A stretch of DNA of 64,000 nucleotides from JBKCHH01 sp046302855 (GCA_046302855.1 JBKCHH010000005.1:1-64000); one strand, 5' to 3'. Shown: positions 17,121-27,697, counted from the first letter of the stretch. Made by a program: numbers and translations. The notes: a model not told the origin generated them from the sequence alone.

Positions 17121-17552
17121 ATGAAAAATAAAAACATAGTGTTGGCAGGTTTGGGGAGCTTTTTGGCTCTGTTAATTCTTGGGTTTTTAAATGATATAAG
17201 TTTGCACCCTTTACTGGTTGCATCTTTTGGTGCATCGGCAGTTTTGCTATTTGTAGTGCCAGATGCCCCCTTTTCGCAACCAAAGAATGTAATTTTTGGG
17301 CATCTTATCTGTGCTGCCATTGGGCTAATATTTGTGGAGATTCCTTTTAACCCCATTTTTATGCAGGCATTGGCTCTTGGCGTTGCTATTATGCTGATGA
17401 TGGCTTTTAAGGTGGTTCACCCAGCCTCTGGTAGCTTGCCTATTATAATTTTCCACACCCACCCAACACCCTTGTTTATTCTATTCCCTGTTTTTAGCGG
17501 AACTATTATTTTGGTAGCTACGGCTTATATTTATAATAAGGTTAGAAAATAA
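17121..17552 (+). CDS. HPP-family integral membrane protein
   Basis: Four hydrophobic segments in 143 residues, with HPLLVASFGASAVLLF near residue 30 and VHPASGSLPIIIF in the second half; these match the HPP domain family (named for a His-Pro-Pro motif; some members transport nitrite). I start it at the ATG encoding MKNKNIVLAGL; an upstream alternative would add 18 residues. The transported substrate is not known here. Confidence 0.75.
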   Translation: MKNKNIVLAGLGSFLALLILGFLNDISLHPLLVASFGASAVLLFVVPDAPFSQPKNVIFGHLICAAIGLIFVEIPFNPIFMQALALGVAIMLMMAFKVVHPASGSLPIIIFHTHPTPLFILFPVFSGTIILVATAYIYNKVRK

Positions 17553-17562
17553 TAAAAAAAGC

Positions 17563-17692
17563 CGTCATTGCGAGGAGCGAAGCGACAAAGCAATCCACAA
17601 ACAAGGCAGAGCTTGGATTTCAGATGCTTTTTGCAAGAAAAACCTTTGTTGTGGATTGCCACACTTCGAGCAAAGCTCTCGCTCGCAATGAC
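17563..17692. repeat. Dispersed palindromic repeat, family A, copy 3
   Basis: The cleanest copy: GTCATTGCGAGGAGCGAAGC at one end and GCTCTCGCTCGCAATGAC at the other, with GCAATCCACAAACAAGGCAG opposite TTGTTGTGGATTGCC. About 130 bp between HPP and frr. Confidence 0.9.
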
Positions 17693-17715
17693 CTCCGTCG
17701 AATTAACAAATAATC

Positions 17716-18273
17716 CTAAAAACTTAAAATATCCTTTTCCTTATCATGGAAAAGTTTTTCAAGCTCGGCTATATATTTATCGGTAAGTTTTTGCACTTGG
17801 TCAGAGCCTCTACGAAGATCATCTTCAGTTATTTCATCTTCCTTTTCTTGTTTTTTGAAAAAATCAATAGAATCCCGCCTAATGTTGCGAATAGCAATCC
17901 TAGATTCCTCTAAAAACTTAGAGGCAATTTTTACTAGCTCTTTTCTTCTCTCGCCACTTAGTTCTGGCATTGGTAGGCGAATTAAAGTGCCATCTACCAC
18001 TGGGTTGATGCCAATTTGTGAATCTATAATTGCCTTTTCAACCGCCTTTATATTTGCCTTATCCCACACCTGCAAAGAAATCATTCTTGCTTCTGGCACA
18101 GAAATGGTTGCAACATTGCTAAGTGGAGCTGGGCTACCATAAACCTCAACCCTAATATTATCAACTAGGCTAGCAGATGCCCTGCCGGTTCTAAGCCCAG
18201 ATAACTTTTGCTTAAAAAAAGCAACTGCTTTTTGCATTTTTTCTTCTGTTTCTTTAAGGCTATGGATTGTCAT
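17716..18273 (-). CDS. frr: Ribosome recycling factor
   Basis: Splits post-termination ribosomes together with EF-G. 185 residues, the family length. Characteristic segments: LSGLRTGRASASLVDNI, PLSNVATISVPEARMI, IGINPVVDGTLIRLPMP and RIAIRNIRRDSID. Follows rpmF by 12 bp on the same strand; the usual neighbours tsf-pyrH are absent. Confidence 0.96.
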   Translation of the reverse strand: MTIHSLKETEEKMQKAVAFFKQKLSGLRTGRASASLVDNIRVEVYGSPAPLSNVATISVPEARMISLQVWDKANIKAVEKAIIDSQIGINPVVDGTLIRLPMPELSGERRKELVKIASKFLEESRIAIRNIRRDSIDFFKKQEKEDEITEDDLRRGSDQVQKLTDKYIAELEKLFHDKEKDILSF

Positions 18274-18285
18274 AAGACTTGCCCC

Positions 18286-18477
18286 TTATTCAACGATGAA
18301 AGCGGCTGGCTCTTCAAATATTTTTCTGCCATTATAATAGCCATCTGGCGAAATTTGATGCGGGCGAGAAAGCTCCCCCGAAGTAGCGTTTTCAACCAAA
18401 TTCACTGCCTTTAAAGCATCGTGAGATCTTCTCATGTTGCGACAAGATTTAGACTTTTTCTTTTTTGGAACTGCCAT
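18286..18477 (-). CDS. rpmF: 50S ribosomal protein L32
   Basis: 63 residues starting [21 protein letters not shown], the universal L32 N-terminus, with [15 protein letters not shown] typical of alphaproteobacteria. Paired with frr. The zinc-binding cysteines found in some L32 proteins are not present as a set. Confidence 0.95.
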   Translation of the reverse strand: MAVPKKKKSKSCRNMRRSHDALKAVNLVENATSGELSRPHQISPDGYYNGRKIFEEPAAFIVE

Positions 18478-18575
18478 AAAATTTAAGGGTTAAATTAATA
18501 TTTTTTTGTTGATATTTTAGTTAAAGTGTGTGTCTCTATACATTATAATAAACAAAATTCTACTATTTTTTTACT

Positions 18576-19019
18576 ATGAAAAAAATTATTTTATTACTTA
18601 CCATTTCTGTTTTATTTTCTGCCTGTGAAAAAAATGTAAAAACGGGCTATATAATCGACCCCCTAAAGGTGGATCAAATAAAGGTGGGCAAAACAAAATC
18701 AGATACTGTAAGAAAAATTCTTGGCACACCATCTTTTGTTTCAACCGCTAGTAATTTAGAATGGTATTATGTGGGTTCAGACCTAAAGCAAAAGCCAGTT
18801 ACCAAGCCAAAGCTAACTAAAAACACCGTGCTAATAATAAGGTTCGATAAAAAAGATGTGGTTTCCTACATTAGCGAAGAAGATAATATTAATAAGGTGC
18901 GGGATATAAAATTTGTGCAAGAATCCACCAAAACTGAAGGCAATAGCACCACCGCCGTTGAGCAGTTCTTAGGAAATTTAGGTAAGTATAACACTGCTGA
19001 TGACAAAGACAGCAAGTAA
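18576..19019 (+). CDS. bamE: Outer-membrane assembly lipoprotein BamE (SmpA/OmlA family)
   Basis: A 147-residue lipoprotein: signal peptide ending VLFSAC, then the BamE pattern of G-Y-x-x-D-P near residue 25, VDQIKVGKTKSDTVRKILGTPS and WYYVG. BamE is an accessory subunit of the BAM beta-barrel insertion complex. The C-terminal ~45 residues extend beyond the core and are charged and poorly conserved. Divergent from rpmF. Confidence 0.85.
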   Translation: MKKIILLLTISVLFSACEKNVKTGYIIDPLKVDQIKVGKTKSDTVRKILGTPSFVSTASNLEWYYVGSDLKQKPVTKPKLTKNTVLIIRFDKKDVVSYISEEDNINKVRDIKFVQESTKTEGNSTTAVEQFLGNLGKYNTADDKDSK

Positions 19020-19033
19020 AAAATAATTTCCCT

Positions 19034-19062
19034 CTTGAAATAATTTTTTATCATCCTAAATA
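19034..19062 (+). promoter_or_regulatory. RpoH (sigma-32) type heat-shock promoter of groESL
   Basis: CTTGAAA at 19034-19040, a 14-nt spacer, then CCTAAATA. This fits the sigma-32 form CTTGAAA-N14-CCCCATNT with changes in the -10 box. It is 33 bp before the groES ATG. I see no CIRCE inverted repeat here, so control by sigma-32 rather than HrcA is inferred. Confidence 0.65.
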
Positions 19063-19094
19063 GACCATCCAAACAATTAAAAGGAGAAAAAACA

Positions 19095-19394
19095 ATGTCT
19101 ATAAGACCATTACATGATAGGCTTTTGGTAAAAAGGCTGGAAGAAGAAACCAAAACATCATCTGGTATTATAATTCCAGATTCTGCCAAAGAAAAACCAA
19201 CTAAAGGCAAGGTGGTTGCCATTGGGCATGGTTATAGAAATGAAGAAACTGGCAAATTTACCCCGCTTGATGTTAAGGTGGGTGATGTAATTCTGTTTGC
19301 TAAATGGGGTGGCACAGAAGTAAAATATAATGGCGAAGAATTGCTTATCTTAAAAGAAAGCGATGTTCTAGCTGTTGTTGATGAGAAGAAATAA
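19095..19394 (+). CDS. groES: Co-chaperonin GroES
   Basis: 99-residue heptameric lid of the GroEL chamber. Starts [20 protein letters not shown], contains the mobile loop ([15 protein letters not shown]) and ends near [23 protein letters not shown] precedes the ATG. First gene of the groESL operon. Confidence 0.97.
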   Translation: MSIRPLHDRLLVKRLEEETKTSSGIIIPDSAKEKPTKGKVVAIGHGYRNEETGKFTPLDVKVGDVILFAKWGGTEVKYNGEELLILKESDVLAVVDEKK

Positions 19395-21089
<1,695 letters not shown>

Positions 21090-21100
21090 TCGCTAACAGT

Positions 21101-21317
21101 CATGAGCCGAGGGAGTCTCGCTGAAGCGATAGCGGAAGCAGACGACGCGGCAATCCAGACTAGCCTTCACCGTCATTGCGAGAAGTCTCGCTGAAGCGAT
21201 AGCGGAAGCAGACGACGCGGCAATCCAGTTTATAAATACAATATTTTAGAATTTCTTTTTGAACTTTATTTACTGGATTGCTTCTGCACGAGCCTTGCTC
21301 TGCTAAGCTCATGACGA
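21101..21317. repeat. Family B repeat with a partial tandem duplication
   Basis: A second repeat type with GCGGCAATCCAG and TTTACTGGATTGC arms around an AT-rich core and CATGACG/CGTCATTGCG ends. One 44-bp block, GTCTCGCTGAAG...GCGGCAATCCAG, occurs twice and identically at 21115-21158 and 21185-21228, so the left end has been duplicated. A related copy is at 42.7 kb. Located between groEL and virB6. Confidence 0.85.
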
Positions 21318-21346
21318 TCTATATTTAGCAAACACTTCTAACCCTC

Positions 21347-23500
21347 CTACTTCACCATTTTTCGAACAACATTTCTGGTGCCTTCGCCTATTTTGTTGCC
21401 TATTTGTTCGTTATCACCGGTAATTATTTTGCCGACACTCTCTATACTTGCAATCTTACCGCCAAAGCCGAAAGATTGCCACAGGTTCACCATATTCTGT
21501 AGCAGGGCAAAAACAAAATATAGGCTAGCTAAAAACACTAGGAAGTAGCTAAATACATCGCTCCATTCTAAACGAACGCCACCCTCCTCTACATTCCCTT
21601 CGGTTGTTAACACTGGCACAAACAAGGTAAAGGTGCTAGCACCAGTAGTAGTAGCACTAGAAGAAGAGGCTACGCTAGATCCTGCACCCCCACCACCACC
21701 TTTATTATTAAGCACAGCCCCTGTAATGCAATTTCCTATAGGGTTTACAGCCCCGCCCCCAGTTGGGTAACATTCAAAGTGTAAATGCACACCTGTACTT
21801 CTACCCGTAGTTCCCATATCTGCTATTCTTGCCCCAGCCTCTACTATATCGCCCCTTTCCACTAAAAATTTATTTAAGTGAAGATACCTAGTGAAACCAC
21901 CGTTACAATCCCACACTTCTAGTTCATTACCCGCCTTAGAACCGGGGTAATCAGGAACAAGCCTATTAACTATACCGTAAACATTAGCACAAACTGGTGA
22001 ACCTTTGTCCCAGGCAAGATCTATTCCCCAATGCATTCTACCCCATCTCCAGCCATAGCCTGAAGTAAATACATGGAAAGGAGCTGGATGGCACCTATCG
22101 CTAACAGCAAATCCCTTAGTCTTTGTTGCATCTGGATTGCAATCGGTAATTCTGCATCCTGGACCAGCCTTACCGCTACCAGGCGAGCCATTACAAGTAG
22201 CCAAAAATTTCTGTTTTTCAGCCTGACTCAATCCCCCACCGCCACCATAGGCACCACTTGAAGTGGCACTGGATGATTGGTCTGAATTTTGTGTTTTGCC
22301 CCCAAGGATAGATTTTTTATCTATCTTACCTCCATTTATTACCGTCCAAGCATCACACAGGTTTTTACTACTTTTGTCTAATATATTGAAAGAAAAGAAT
22401 AAAACCCCAACATAAATACCAAAAAATAAGGCATTGCCAAATATTACTATGGTTAGCGTATTAAGCATTTTTCTAAATTTTTTGAAAATGGAAAGGGGGC
22501 CAAACAATGGGAGCAAAAGAATGGTGAGCAGAAACAATAGACTTGTTCCCACATAGATAAAAAATATGTTGATGGTAAGGCGAATTATATACCAGATAAT
22601 CATTATTAGTATCAAAGCTAAGGCTAAGCCAAAGCCAAAGGAAAAAAACAGCACTATAAAGAAGGTGATTATTTTAAACTCTTTTGAAAAGGCTAATTGG
22701 TATAAGTTAAAACCACTCGCACAGGCTCCCTCGCCAGAAAAGATAACCAAGCCAAAAACACGCATTATAATGGTGCTTAGTTTTTTAAATACCACCAACA
22801 AAACCCCATCTTGCGAACTGGCATAATAGGTGGGGTCATAGGCTTGTGAGGCACTAATTGCAATCCCTTCCCCTATTCCCCTTATGAACTTCATTAACTC
22901 TTCTACATTATCTATATTAATGGTGGCAAAGGCGAAAGAGGCGTAAAAAACGGTGGTGAAGAATTCTGATACTGGATTTTCTATTAAACCTAGTGAAAGC
23001 CTATAACCAAATAGAAAAATAAAAACTATTACTATAGAGTAGCTAAGTGTTTTAATAAAATCATCCTCGAAAATTATCTTTCTTACCTCCTCCATATTTC
23101 TTGTTGCCTCATAGATTATACAATGGGCAATTTTTCCTAAAAAGGGGTCGTAATAGGCAATATTATTTTCATCACCACATTTCATACTATCACCCGCCAA
23201 AGACCAGTTTAGGGCAGTATTGCCAGTGCAATCTGCATAGGCTATAAGGTTTTTTTCATTAGCCTCGTTTAGGGCTTTTATTTTAGCTTGAATGGAAACA
23301 AGTAGCGATTGGTTATTGTTCTGCCTAGCTATGTCTTGTTGCTTGGCATAATCTTCCATTGTTTTAGCATAGGCCGTCATATCCGCCTTTGCCTTATTAC
23401 ATTGTTCTGGAGTGGGAGGGGTGGTGGCACCAAACCCAAAACTTGGCATTAAAACCAGCAGCAAGCATAACAGTATATATTTTATAGAAGCTCTTATCAT
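21347..23500 (-). CDS. virB6: VirB6/TrbL-like type IV secretion channel protein with embedded M23 peptidase domain
   Basis: 717 residues. A signal peptide (to about residue 25) is followed by a soluble segment and a block of hydrophobic helices at about 155-385, resembling the VirB6/TrbL inner-membrane pore. A low-complexity linker leads to an M23/LytM domain at about 470-585 (FTSGYGWRWGRMHWGIDLAW, GVHLHFECYP) with the zinc set H490, D494, H572/H574 intact. A Gly/Ser/Ala-rich linker and a final membrane helix (about 640-670) follow. The peptidase would face the periplasm and could open the cell wall for the channel. No other vir genes lie in this window. Confidence 0.78.
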   Translation of the reverse strand: MIRASIKYILLCLLLVLMPSFGFGATTPPTPEQCNKAKADMTAYAKTMEDYAKQQDIARQNNNQSLLVSIQAKIKALNEANEKNLIAYADCTGNTALNWSLAGDSMKCGDENNIAYYDPFLGKIAHCIIYEATRNMEEVRKIIFEDDFIKTLSYSIVIVFIFLFGYRLSLGLIENPVSEFFTTVFYASFAFATINIDNVEELMKFIRGIGEGIAISASQAYDPTYYASSQDGVLLVVFKKLSTIIMRVFGLVIFSGEGACASGFNLYQLAFSKEFKIITFFIVLFFSFGFGLALALILIMIIWYIIRLTINIFFIYVGTSLLFLLTILLLPLFGPLSIFKKFRKMLNTLTIVIFGNALFFGIYVGVLFFSFNILDKSSKNLCDAWTVINGGKIDKKSILGGKTQNSDQSSSATSSGAYGGGGGLSQAEKQKFLATCNGSPGSGKAGPGCRITDCNPDATKTKGFAVSDRCHPAPFHVFTSGYGWRWGRMHWGIDLAWDKGSPVCANVYGIVNRLVPDYPGSKAGNELEVWDCNGGFTRYLHLNKFLVERGDIVEAGARIADMGTTGRSTGVHLHFECYPTGGGAVNPIGNCITGAVLNNKGGGGGAGSSVASSSSATTTGASTFTLFVPVLTTEGNVEEGGVRLEWSDVFSYFLVFLASLYFVFALLQNMVNLWQSFGFGGKIASIESVGKIITGDNEQIGNKIGEGTRNVVRKMVK

Positions 23501-23730
23501 TGGCCAAAATCTATAATAAAAAGAATAACTACCTGAATTTATAGCAGTTTTTTATGAATAAATTATTATAAAGCTATAGAATCTTAAAGTTTTTTATCAC
23601 TTCTTTTCTTCGCTGTAAAGGTTTAGGATATGTAGTGGTTTTTAGTAAGGGGAATAAAAGCAAACAATCGTAATTGATGTAAAGGTGTAATGCCAATAAG
23701 TATAAATAAGTATCCAAATCTAGGTATATC

Positions 23731-23861
23731 GTCATTGCGATGAGCTTTAGCGAAGAAGCAATCCATAAACAAGGTAGAGCTTGGGTATCAGATATTTTTT
23801 CAAGAAAAACCATTTTTGTGGATTGCCACACTTCGAGCAAAGCTCTCGTTCGCAATGACGA
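23731..23861. repeat. Dispersed palindromic repeat, family A, copy 4
   Basis: GTCATTGCGATGAGC ... GCAATCCATAAACAAGGTAG ... TTGTGGATTGCCACACTTCG ... GTTCGCAATGACGA. The 230 bp between virB6 and this copy holds no recognisable gene. Confidence 0.88.
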
Positions 23862-23866
23862 TTTCT

Positions 23867-23910
23867 AAAAAAAAGGCGAACCCTAAACATTGTATGTTTA
23901 AAGCCCGCCC
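23867..23910 (-). terminator. Rho-independent terminator of the phasin gene
   Basis: Minus strand: GGGCGGGC..AAACAT, loop ACA, ATGTTT..TTCGCC followed by eight T. It begins about 25 bp after the phasin stop codon. Confidence 0.8.
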
Positions 23911-23934
23911 TTATTCAAAAATTATCAGCAATAA

Positions 23935-24528
23935 TTAGTTGCTTTTTTTAGCAGAAGACTCAGCCTTTTTTGCAGCAGAGCTTGCACCATTGCTAGCAGC
24001 AGAATAGCCATTTTGTAAATTGCTAAAGCTACTTTGAGCCTGTTTGAAGAACTCAGAAATTAACTGAGAAAAATCATTAGCAGACTGAGACGCTTGCTTA
24101 GAAAGGCTTTCTAAAACTTGGTTATTAGCTTGAGCCACTTTCGCACCAATGCTACTAACATCGTTAGCTAGTTTTTCAGAAGATTGTTGAAATGTTCTAG
24201 AAACAATTGCGGCAGCTTCTCTTGGGTTTTTTGAAGCAACTATTTCTTTAAAGGCATTTAAACCTTCATCGGCATTAGCTTGCAAAGTTTTTGCAATTTG
24301 ATTAAAATTGTTTTGGCTGTTTTCAACCACTACTTCCATAGCTTCTTGAGCAGTTGCAACATTTTGCTTTAAGAACTCTTGAGCCTTTTGTTGAAAAGCG
24401 TTATTCTTGCTAGAATTTTGTGCTTGGCTGAAAAAACCCTGCACATTATCTTGCCAAGATTGGTAGTTATTTTGGAACTGTTCTTGAAAATTTTTTCCAA
24501 AACTAAAAATATCATTGTAGTTAGCCAT
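23935..24528 (-). CDS. Phasin family protein
   Basis: 197 residues, rich in Gln, Asn, Ser and Ala, without signal peptide, forming long amphipathic helices throughout (e.g. LKQNVATAQEAMEVVVENSQ). This matches phasins, which coat polyhydroxyalkanoate granules; phaB is at 45.8 kb. The C-terminus is an Ala/Ser/Lys tail of the PhaF/histone-like kind. GGGGG lies just before the ATG, with a private promoter and terminator, so it is probably expressed strongly on its own. Confidence 0.8.
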   Translation of the reverse strand: MANYNDIFSFGKNFQEQFQNNYQSWQDNVQGFFSQAQNSSKNNAFQQKAQEFLKQNVATAQEAMEVVVENSQNNFNQIAKTLQANADEGLNAFKEIVASKNPREAAAIVSRTFQQSSEKLANDVSSIGAKVAQANNQVLESLSKQASQSANDFSQLISEFFKQAQSSFSNLQNGYSAASNGASSAAKKAESSAKKSN

Positions 24529-24564
24529 TTTTCCCCCTATTTAGGTGTTAAAGTTTACTCTAAC

Positions 24565-24595
24565 ATTATATAGGCTTAAACTTCTATGGAGTCAA
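24565..24595 (-). promoter_or_regulatory. Sigma-70 type promoter of the phasin gene
   Basis: Read on the minus strand: TTGACT, 17-nt spacer, TATATAAT. The ATG lies about 38 nt downstream of the -10 box. Confidence 0.65.
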
Positions 24596-24631
24596 GAATT
24601 ATTTTGTGCAATGCAAAAAATATAAAGAGAT

Positions 24632-25228
24632 ATGCGTATAAGTAGTGGGCTTTTAAAAGGAAGGAAAATCTCTTCCAAACTGCCGAATAACAAAGAACTA
24701 GAAGGCTTTCGCCCAACTTCTGGTAAGGTAAAACAGGCTATTTTTAACATAATAATTCACAACCAAAATTTTCCTGATAGGTTTTTACAAAGTGCAAATG
24801 TGCTAGATTTATGCTGTGGCACAGGCTCACTTGGTATAGAGGCAATTTCACGCGGGGCGTTAGGTGCCACCTTTATTGATAATAATATTGAAATTCTAAA
24901 ATTAGCTGAAAAAAATGTGGCCCATTTAGGGGCAGATTACGCTAAAAAAGCCAAGTTTTTACGCATGGACGCCTTTGAAATTCCACCCAAAAAGCCCACC
25001 CAAGCTGGGTTTGATTTAATTTTTTTAGACCCGCCCTATAAAGAGCCTAAAACCTATATTCTGCCTAACCTTATGGTTGATACTGGCTGGCTAAATAAAA
25101 ATGGTTTTATAGTTTTAGAAACCAATAAAAGTTTTGAGATAAAAGAATTAAGCCCCAAATTAAAACTGCTGATTGAGAAAAAATACAATAACACTAAGGT
25201 GTTTATTTTTGGGTATAATCTTCTCTAA
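24632..25228 (+). CDS. rsmD: 16S rRNA (guanine(966)-N(2))-methyltransferase RsmD
   Basis: Methylates G966 of 16S rRNA. 198 residues, with the N-terminal RISSGLLKGRKI and RPTSGKVKQAIFNII, motif I VLDLCCGTGSLGIEAISRGA, and the catalytic LIFLDPPYKEP. Normal length. The 3' end overlaps tsaB (convergent) by 26 bp. Confidence 0.94.
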   Translation: MRISSGLLKGRKISSKLPNNKELEGFRPTSGKVKQAIFNIIIHNQNFPDRFLQSANVLDLCCGTGSLGIEAISRGALGATFIDNNIEILKLAEKNVAHLGADYAKKAKFLRMDAFEIPPKKPTQAGFDLIFLDPPYKEPKTYILPNLMVDTGWLNKNGFIVLETNKSFEIKELSPKLKLLIEKKYNNTKVFIFGYNLL

Positions 25229-25745
25229 CATAAACTGGCTCTATGTTATTGGTGGTAAGATGTTGAAACTTATGATAAAAACTTATCATATCTTTGGCTG
25301 AGAAATCTATTTCATCAAATTCATTTGCATCTTTTAATGTTATTTCGCTGATTGCCTTCAAATTCTTATCAAATTTTTGATGAAAAATTTGCCCCCTTTT
25401 GGCATCTTGCTTTATTTCTATTGGGTTTAGCCCATCGTATAATTTGAATGCCAAAAGTTGTGTTGAGGTTATTCCTATCAACTGGGTATTCATAGCCAGC
25501 CTAAAGCCTATGGCGGTTGAAATGGCAATTCTAATTCCGGTAAAGGTTCCGGGGCCTAAATTTACTAGAAGTGTTTTAATATCTTGGTGCTTTAGATTAG
25601 TTTTTTTTATTAACTGATTGATTTTTAACATCAAAACTTTGGAGGTATTTTCTTTTATTGCAGAATCTGCATCTTCAATAACCTCGCCATTATTTTCTAT
25701 AGCTACTGAATAAATAGAATGGGCGGTGTTAATGGCTAGGAGCAT
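25203..25745 (-). CDS. tsaB: tRNA t6A37 threonylcarbamoyltransferase subunit TsaB
   Basis: 180-residue inactive paralogue of TsaD that scaffolds the t6A synthase. Starts MLLAINTAHSIYSVAI and has the family signature LLVNLGPGTFTGIRIAISTAIGFR. Short compared with E. coli TsaB (231), as in many alphaproteobacteria. It follows rplO by about 40 bp in the place where secY normally lies. Confidence 0.9.
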   Translation of the reverse strand: MLLAINTAHSIYSVAIENNGEVIEDADSAIKENTSKVLMLKINQLIKKTNLKHQDIKTLLVNLGPGTFTGIRIAISTAIGFRLAMNTQLIGITSTQLLAFKLYDGLNPIEIKQDAKRGQIFHQKFDKNLKAISEITLKDANEFDEIDFSAKDMISFYHKFQHLTTNNIEPVYVREDYTQK

Positions 25746-25787
25746 AAACTTCTTCTAATGAACCTAATAAGATTAACAACCAATAAA

Positions 25788-26273
25788 CTATCCAACCAAG
25801 GTTTCTTTTGGCAGTTCCACTAGAACACCGGCTGATTTTAAAGTATCGATAGCCTTTTGAGAAGCGTTATCTACCTTAATGGTGAACTTTGTTTTGCTTT
25901 TTATTTCGCCACGGGCAAGCAGTTTAATGCCATCTTTATTATTAGCCACAAGACCTAGCTTTTCTAAGCGAGTAGAATCTAAAGTATCCCCTGCTTTTAT
26001 TCTACCAGATTCAAGCAGACGATTTAAATCATCTAGGTTGATTACTTCAAATTCTTTGCGATTATAATTGTAGAAGCCCCTTTTTGGTAAACGGCGGTGA
26101 ATTGGCATTTGCCCACCTTCAAAACCATTTATGGCAACGCCACTTCTTCCCTTTTGACCCTTACCACCACTTCCGCAAGTTTTACCTTTGCCAGAACCAA
26201 TGCCACGCCCTACCCTTTTAAATTTTTTGTTAGAGCCTTCGGGTAATCTTATTTCATTTATTGCTAATCCCAT
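25788..26273 (-). CDS. rplO: 50S ribosomal protein L15
   Basis: 161 residues; RVGRGIGSGKGKTCGSGGKGQKGRSG and FEGGQMPIHRRLPKRGF are diagnostic. Last ribosomal gene of the run; secY, expected next, is missing. Confidence 0.96.
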   Translation of the reverse strand: MGLAINEIRLPEGSNKKFKRVGRGIGSGKGKTCGSGGKGQKGRSGVAINGFEGGQMPIHRRLPKRGFYNYNRKEFEVINLDDLNRLLESGRIKAGDTLDSTRLEKLGLVANNKDGIKLLARGEIKSKTKFTIKVDNASQKAIDTLKSAGVLVELPKETLVG

Positions 26274-26292
26274 AATTTTTACCTTTTTTAAG

Positions 26293-26601
26293 TTATTTTA
26301 CCACTTCTAGCAGATGCTTTACCTTTTCTATCATCCCTCTAATACAAGGATTATCAGGAAGGGTTTTAGTTCTACCAATTTTATTTAAGCCAAGACCTTC
26401 TAAAACATAGGTTTGGCGAATGTTTCTTCTAGCTGCACTTCTAATTTGCTTTATAGTTACCGTTTCCCCAGTGTGAACTTTTTTAGTTGCCTTGACATCA
26501 GGTTTTACAGATGTTTTTATGGCTGGCTTTACAACCTTCTTCTCAGCCTTCTTTTCAACTTTTGTTTCAAGGGGTTTTTTATTTAAAGATTTTTCTGTCA
26601 T
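26293..26601 (-). CDS. rpmD: 50S ribosomal protein L30 with N-terminal extension
   Basis: The L30 core occupies about residues 45-102 (VTIKQIRSAARRNIRQTYVLEGLGLNKI, written here only in part: RQTYVLEGLGLNK). It is preceded by about 43 Lys/Val/Thr/Pro-rich residues (KKAEKKVVKPAIKT) not found in ordinary ~60-residue L30. No in-frame ATG at the core start, so the extension is probably translated. Confidence 0.9.
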   Translation of the reverse strand: MTEKSLNKKPLETKVEKKAEKKVVKPAIKTSVKPDVKATKKVHTGETVTIKQIRSAARRNIRQTYVLEGLGLNKIGRTKTLPDNPCIRGMIEKVKHLLEVVK

Positions 26602-26619
26602 AATTTTTGCCTCTATTTT

Positions 26620-27297
26620 TTATGCTTTTCTTTGAGCTAGAATTTCAGTAACCGCCTTGCCTCTTCTTAAAGCCACTAGTTTTGGCGGGTTAATTGATTT
26701 CAAAGCCTTAAATACTGAATATATCATATTGAAAGAATTAGAAGATCTGGTTGATTTTACTACAACATCTTTTACTCCCAAAGCATCAAACACTGGGCGA
26801 AGTGGCCCACCTGCAATTACGCCCGTTCCAGACGGAGCAGAGCGAAGAACAACTCTACCAGCCCCTACTTTACAGGTTATATCGTGGTGAATGGTTCTGC
26901 CTTCTTTTAATGAAACCTTAAACATCGATTTTTTTGCAAGCTGAGTGGCTTTTATTTTTGCGTCCATAACCTCTTTAGCCTTACCCTTACCAAACCCTAC
27001 CCTACCCTTGCCATCACCTACTATTACTAAGGCTGTGAAGCTAAATCTTCTACCACCCTTTACTGTTTTAGAGGTTCTATTTACCGCTACCAACCAATCT
27101 TTTAAACCATCATCTTCCCTATCATCACCATCTCTTCTGCCTCTTTTTTGTTTTTTTGAAGCAAATTTATCGGCGTCGAAAGATTGTTTGGCAGCCTCAT
27201 TTGCAGCCACTTCTTCAATAGCTTCCGCAGTGAAAAGCTCAGCAACTTCCCCTTCCGCTAGATTTTCAGTTTCGATTAAGTTTTTTTCTTCTACCAT
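26620..27297 (-). CDS. rpsE: 30S ribosomal protein S5
   Basis: 225 residues. The core begins near DGLKDWLVAVNRTSKTVKGG and includes GDGKGRVGFGKGKAKEV and GVKDVVVKSTRSSN. The first ~60 residues are an acidic then basic extension (NLIETENLAEGEVAEL, KKQKRGRRDGDD), longer than in most S5 proteins. Confidence 0.95.
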   Translation of the reverse strand: MVEEKNLIETENLAEGEVAELFTAEAIEEVAANEAAKQSFDADKFASKKQKRGRRDGDDREDDGLKDWLVAVNRTSKTVKGGRRFSFTALVIVGDGKGRVGFGKGKAKEVMDAKIKATQLAKKSMFKVSLKEGRTIHHDITCKVGAGRVVLRSAPSGTGVIAGGPLRPVFDALGVKDVVVKSTRSSNSFNMIYSVFKALKSINPPKLVALRRGKAVTEILAQRKA

Positions 27298-27314
27298 TTT
27301 TCCTCTTTTTTATA

Positions 27315-27680
27315 TTAGAATTTTAAGCCTGATTTTCTAGCACCTTCCGCCAAGGCCTTAACTTTGCCGTGAAACAGATATGCACCCTTATCAAACAATA
27401 CTTCTTTTACACCCCTTTCAAGTGCTTTTTTTGCAACCACTTCACCCACTTTTTTAGCAGATTCTATAGTAAAGCCCTTTAAGGAGTCTCTAATTTCTTT
27501 AGTTTTAGTAGAGGCGGCAGCTAGTGTTACGCCCTTTTCATCATCAATTACTTGAGCATAAATATGCTGGTTAGAACGAAAAACGCTAAGGCGAGGCTTG
27601 CCATAAGCTACTTTTTTTAGCTTAAAGCGAACCCTTCTGGCTCTGTTAATTGTATTTTCTTTCTTTTTATTCTTAAACAT
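27315..27680 (-). CDS. rplR: 50S ribosomal protein L18
   Basis: 121 residues; [18 protein letters not shown] and [20 protein letters not shown] identify the 5S rRNA-binding protein L18. Spacing to rplF is 17 bp. Confidence 0.96.
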   Translation of the reverse strand: MFKNKKKENTINRARRVRFKLKKVAYGKPRLSVFRSNQHIYAQVIDDEKGVTLAAASTKTKEIRDSLKGFTIESAKKVGEVVAKKALERGVKEVLFDKGAYLFHGKVKALAEGARKSGLKF

Positions 27681-27697
27681 AATTTTTATTTTAAATG

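Noticed and set aside
23574..23855. Open frame of 93 codons on the minus strand
   Set aside because: It lies largely inside a family A repeat; residues are the translation of the repeat arms.
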